Source of the DNA: Ricordea florida
Lineage: Eukaryota > Cnidaria > Anthozoa > Corallimorpharia > Ricordeidae
NCBI GenBank assembly: GCA_949710005.1
Contig: OX453276.1
Coordinates: 7,296,377 to 7,360,376 of the forward strand
Reading direction: 5' to 3'
DNA: 64,000 nucleotides
The translations under genes were made by a program, and so were the position numbers. The notes beneath the pieces are model-generated. The model saw only the letters and a list, made by a program, of their open reading frames with translations. It was not told where the DNA came from and searched no databases. This document shows, in pieces, positions 48,360 to 54,300 of the stretch. Numbering within the stretch: the stretch's first letter is position 1; every line of letters starts with the position of its first letter.

Positions 48360-51300
48360 GCGTCTAGACGAATTACCCTACGTAATACGTCTTGGACGAC
48401 GCATTACTAAAGGTTGTTCGTCTGGACGCATGATGCGTCTTGTGCCCTTCTTTATACCAGAGACGCATAACCAGACGAGGTACGAATGTTTGCCCAAGTT
48501 CGTCCACACGGATAATGCGCCCCTAGTGTAAAAACGGTCAATATTTACTTCCCGTTCGACGAATAATTATCACATCAGTCTCATCCGGCATATTGGTAAA
48601 TATGGATGAATCCTTTGGGCTATGGTCTCATAGAAGGGTTCGCAAACGATTGTAAAAGGTGACACGCTGAACACAGGAATGTACCTTCACAGTTGATACC
48701 GGAGAATCCCGCCAAACAGGAACAAGTGTAAGAGTTATGGTTGTCATAGCAACTTCCTCCATTTCTGCAAGGGTTGCTTCGGCATTTGCTTTCAACTGTG
48801 GAAAGAGTAAAAACAAGTGTCCACAGTTTAGGCAATGAAACGAAACCAGATCTGCGCTACTCAAATTATTGTATTACTTTATAGCCATATAGAAAATTCT
48901 AAAGTAATTATTGATTCCCATTGTTTTTGGTAACATGAAATAAGTGATATATTTGCACAACTGACAGAAATGAATTCAGAGATTTGACCCTCAAAATGCT
49001 CACACAATTTTAAATCAAATGTGATCTATAGTATGCCAAAAAATATTAATTTTTTTTGGTTGGACTTAAGCCTCGTGACCTCGCACCAGTATTTTTCCTG
49101 GAATATTGTCGTGAAGGTAAGACATGACACGACAATTAGGATTTTTCTCAAGTAGATAGGTGTGCATCTTATTTATGTTTTAAAGGAGAGCTCAACTAGG
49201 TTTAAATTACAATCTTGACTTATCGTCTAAAATCGTAGTATCCATACATGTAAAATTATCGTAAAACACGGTTGTTGATATAGTAAAACTGATCTGCTGA
49301 TGGTAATAAATGCATGGAAATGCTAATATCGTGTTCGAAATTGCCTGATAAGGACGATGAGCTTAATTTTTGGGCAAATTGAAGCAACTCACTTTCGCAG
49401 GATAAACCACTAAATCCTTCGATACACAAACAGTTGTGGGATCCCATCATTTCCATGCATGTCCCACCATTCAAACATGGATTCAAGAAGCAAAGATTCT
49501 GCACTGAAAATAAACCAGCAAGCATTAGCATGACAACAACTGTAATTTGGTAGAAACACGAATAGATATTAAAGATATCAAACAATTATCTTTGAGCGAA
49601 GACGATTTCGCTGAAGAATGCTGCGTTACCATTTTTACATTTCCCCATGCTTCATCATTTTACTGTAGCTATGTACATGTTGTCTAGGATAATAAGTGCA
49701 AATATTTTTTTCTGTTTTGAAGAACAAAACGGCACAGTCACAGCATGGATAATCACCTATAGGGTGATCTGGAAATCTAGTCGAATGCTGTTTGTCAAAA
49801 TGTACCGACCAAAATGTTTTTTTTTTTCAACTCTTTGAAAAGTGTGCAATTTGTTTAATTTTTAATTCGCTTATCGAACATGGATTAAGGGCTTCGCCCA
49901 AGTGTACTTGCAGAATGTTTAAACCAGGTGTAAAAAGCCCAATTTTACCGCCTTTAATTTGTTCTGCGTCATGGAGCTTAACGGTCTGCCAAGGGAGCAA
50001 AAAGACTGTCAATTTAAGGATTTTACTCGAGTGATTTCATCCTTAACCACTGGTACACGAGGAAGGTGAAAGAGGCAATTCACATAAGACTGCACCCTAA
50101 TAACATCAACAGGGATAACGGAATTGGCATTCGAGAAGCGTGGATGCCAACGATCAAGAAACACAACAAACAATCGCGCGGCAAACCAGCGGACGCCTGA
50201 GGAAAACACAGCAAGCATGAACAATAGCAGGATCGAAATGCACCAATCAGAGCTGACCACGCAGCTACATAATGGTGAGCCAGAATCAGTCGACCCCATC
50301 GCCTGAAGAAGACTAGCAGTAAGCAGTCGAAACTTCGAGATCAACATCCAGTGAATACATCGTGTGAAAAATGAAGAATTTATATTATCATCACATTTTC
50401 CACGATGAACAATAACCCGTTCCTTAACACTGCTAAAACACATAATCAAAAGGAAGCGAATTTTCAACTTTTTTGAATTTGACCGCATTTATATTGGATT
50501 GGTGGATAAATCTGACTTACATTTTGGCATTTGGTGATTCAATGACCACGTTTTCAAGGACCGAGACTTTTGAATGATTTGAATTGGCCAAGTATGGAAT
50601 TTTTGAGATATTGTCGACCCTGGTGAGTGATTTGTAGAAATTTTAGTTGCAAGCCCTCGTAAGTATTTGATTAATGTTCACAGAAGACCGAGAGCCACAT
50701 GGAAATACCAAATCTCGAAATATACGGTATCATGCGCCTCAAGTTAACGCAATGATTGTATTTCCTCAGAAGTAAGAAAATTCAAGTATTTTACCTCATT
50801 TCTTTAGAAAAGTCAACAATTGTCAACACTTTCACATTGTATATTCAACACTCTTTCACTCCCAGAAGTGATCAAAATGTAACTTCTCTTTTCCATAACA
50901 TTACAAAGTAAGGAACACTGACTACAAGAATTGAACAAAATGATCAACTCGAAGATATTGAATTGACCTAATACCAAATTCTCAAAATTCGTCTGTAACA
51001 AAATGTATGTTAGTCACTTGGGAGAATTGTTACTCAGATCTTAGGAGTGAAAGGACCAAGGAGGTTGGTAATTTGTGTTATATTACAAAGATTGGTAGGT
51101 CTGTGGTACAGGAATTGGTAAGCTTGTGACTTTTAACAAAACTCTCAACTCATTACCTTCACATGTTGGCCCCTTATATTCTCCAGGACAGGAGCATTCG
51201 AACCCATCATCCATTTCGGTACATGTTCCTCCGTTTCTACAGGGGTTGGGCTGACACTTGTTTTTCTCTGTTTATCAAAGTGTGATCCTGTTAGCAATAC

Positions 51301-54300
51301 TCACCTTACGTAAGAAATTGGGTAAATCAAACGAACTGATAAAGTAAGTTATACCACCCTAAGGTAAAATGGAGGTGCTGACGTTTCGAGCGTTAGTCCA
51401 TCGTCGGAGCGAATGGTATTACGGTGGTATAACTTACTTTATCAACTCGTTTGATTAACCCAATTTCTTGTGCTTCAATTCCCAAACGTAGCAGCATCAG
51501 TTTCTCTAGAAACTATCCCAACAATACTTGTCATCTTACGGTAAGCCAAAGTTTTTCCTTGATTTTTGATCATCTATATCCTTTTCTTCTTCAGGGCTTA
51601 AAAATTTAAGGGGAATTGTAATTTAAAATGTGTTAAGGACACAAGCAACAATGACGTTTTCTTTAGATCGTGGCTTCATTGGACATGTTTCCCCTCGAAA
51701 GCCAACCTCTTCCAAATATCGGACCGAGTATGTCTCGAATGATTCCGCGAATTTCAGTCTCAGATTCTCATGTTTCACATTAAGAAATCAACTAAGACGA
51801 CATAATTATCATCTAGACAAATGTTTGTTGTGTCCCCGTGAGGGCCAATCTTTTCCCGATATAGGGCCGGGTATTGTCTCGAACGATCCCGCAAAATTCA
51901 TGCAAGGTCAGATTTTCGTCCCACATATCACAACGGAGGACAGGATGACACAATTAACCTCTGGGTACAACGAACTGCAAAACTCCTGAATTGGATAGAA
52001 AACACAGGGACACATTGGGTCGTTCTTGAATAAAAAAATTTGGATCGTAATCTTCAGTGCACAAATTTTAATTGCAATTTAGAGTCGGCGTAACCTTGTA
52101 AATCGCATGGCAGGCATTTTTTTACCCGCATTCATTGGTTTCTTGCGGTGAAGACGATATCCGAGAAAGAAACCACATTTAAGTAATGGTCCGCGTAAGA
52201 ACTAGGCAAAAGAACAATAGGCTAGTGCAATAGCTCTAACTTTTGATTAGCGCATAGAACAATGCTAATATTTGACCGTGAGGTAGACAGGAGGGACCTG
52301 GGGAAAACTAAGGAGAAAAATGTTGTTTATGTCGGGTTTTTCATTGTTTTTTCGGCGATTTTTGGCCGTCCACCAATCCGATTCGTCGATTTAATTGATA
52401 TTAACAATTAAAAGTTCACACTTTTTAATCGATTTTGCGTTTGACCTGCCTAGTTCTTACGCGGACCATTACTTAAAAGCATTTTTAATGCTAGTTTAAC
52501 TGTTTTCAATATCTGCGGCATGCAAAGCCCATGTTACAAAATGCTACTTGACGTATGCATTAATAATTAATATAAGAACTAGGTTAGACCTCATAGGCCT
52601 CTTGAAGTATGTAGACCAGTTATTCAACATCATGTATTTGATAACATTTAGGACTAATTTTGATTTGCTAAACATCGTGAACTCTACCAAAGAGTTCTCA
52701 TGCTCTAAAGGAAAATGTAGTTTTAGGGGTGACGCAGGGTCTTTGCGAGAGTGCGAGCACTGTGATATTTTTTGCGAGCGCGAGCAGTGACAAAAGTTGG
52801 CCTTGTAAGCAACGTGCATTTTAGAAAGTACAACTCGCGAGAAGCGAACACTTTTCATATTTTCATTTCTCGTTTGCTTTTCACCCTGAACTTGTTAGCC
52901 ACATTTATAGGAGTTAAGCACCATAGAAAAGGCTAGAGAACTATGTCTTTTTTTGTCGCAAAGAAGGATTTACAACATTTCAAGCAATCGAACAATCCTA
53001 ACAAGAACGCGTGCATGCGAGCTATTGCAAAATATTTGCGAGCATGAGCAAGCGAGCACTCGTCTAGATTTTACGAGCAATTCGAGCAAAGGTACAATTT
53101 TGCGAGCTCTTGAAAATTTTATGGGACCATTCATCACTCCTAGTTTTGCTATTGTTAGCAAAAAATATTGATGATTAGTTTTCCCAACTCTTGTCTTACA
53201 TTGCAATGAAAAGCTGTGTGACTTAGTTCACCTTCACAGTTACTCCCTTTGTAACCTTCCAGACAAGTACAGATATATCCACCGTTTGCCTCCGTGCAAA
53301 TTCCGCCATTTCGACAAGGGTTTGGATGGCACTTGTTTTCCTCTGAATAAGAAGAAAAGAACTCAGGGTTAAGTGAATCAATGTCAGTATCTGGGCAGCT
53401 GTGCACCCACCCCTCCCCTAACCCAACAAGTTATAAGTAGTGTTAACATTGGGTTAGGGGAGGGGTAGTTGCACAGTTGTCCAGATAATGACATTGATCC
53501 GGATACGCTTATTTATAAAACCAATGAAAATAATTCGTTTCTTTTTGAGAGAATTTCACTATCGTCAGTTTTGGACCCGATTAATGTTCACCACGCCCCG
53601 CCATGTTGAATTTTGTAGCGTCGGGCATTCACAGTTAGCGCTATTTTAAAGAAATACGATCGTTTGTCTTTTCCCGGGTTTACATCCTACAAGAAGGCTA
53701 ACGTTACCTTCACAATCTGTTCCTTTAAAACCAGGTGCGCATGTGCACTCATAACCATCCTTTACTTCGTTACACGTGGCTCCGTTCTGGCATGGATTGG
53801 GAGAGCAGTGACGCTCTATCAAAACAAACAACAAAAAATTGGCTCACATCTGAGGATCACTTTTTCTTAGTTTTTTGTTCTTTTGGTCCAGTCGCAATTC
53901 ACGTTCCTCTAGAGGATTTTATCGACAGGCTACATCGATTTGTCCAGATGTATAGAGTAAAACGGATATGATGTTTTCAACTCAGTAATATTAAGACTGT
54001 ATGAATCGTTTATTGTTAGCTGTTAAAGATTGGTGTTTCGTATTGCGAATCAGATTGGAATTTGAAAATGTGGAATTTTACTTTCCAGAAGGGCAGAATG
54101 AAACTGGCATTAACAGAATGGTAATTCTGTATGTTCCTTTTGGTATTACTGATCATTTCTGACCTACTCAAGTTAATACTGGCAAACATTATGAACGTTC
54201 AGTTAACGTGGATTTTGGATTCTCTCGTACACATTCACTGATTCATTTGGCAAAACAAGTGTTTGTTATTACGAATAAAACAAAGAAATAAAAGCACTCT

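Larger units (their letters stand above)
51268..53231. other. Intron 3 of the EGF gene
   Basis: Holds the CGAAACGTCAGC repeat copy 2 (51340-51460), two AAGACGACATAATT-type stretches with related GGGAAAAG...ATCTTTTCCC sequence (about 51650-51980) and a TTAA-flanked MITE (52183-52472). Confidence 0.6.

Noticed and set aside
50009..50488. 159-codon minus-strand frame in the EGF gene intron
   Set aside because: No motif, no splice context in phase with the gene, overlapped by an opposite frame.
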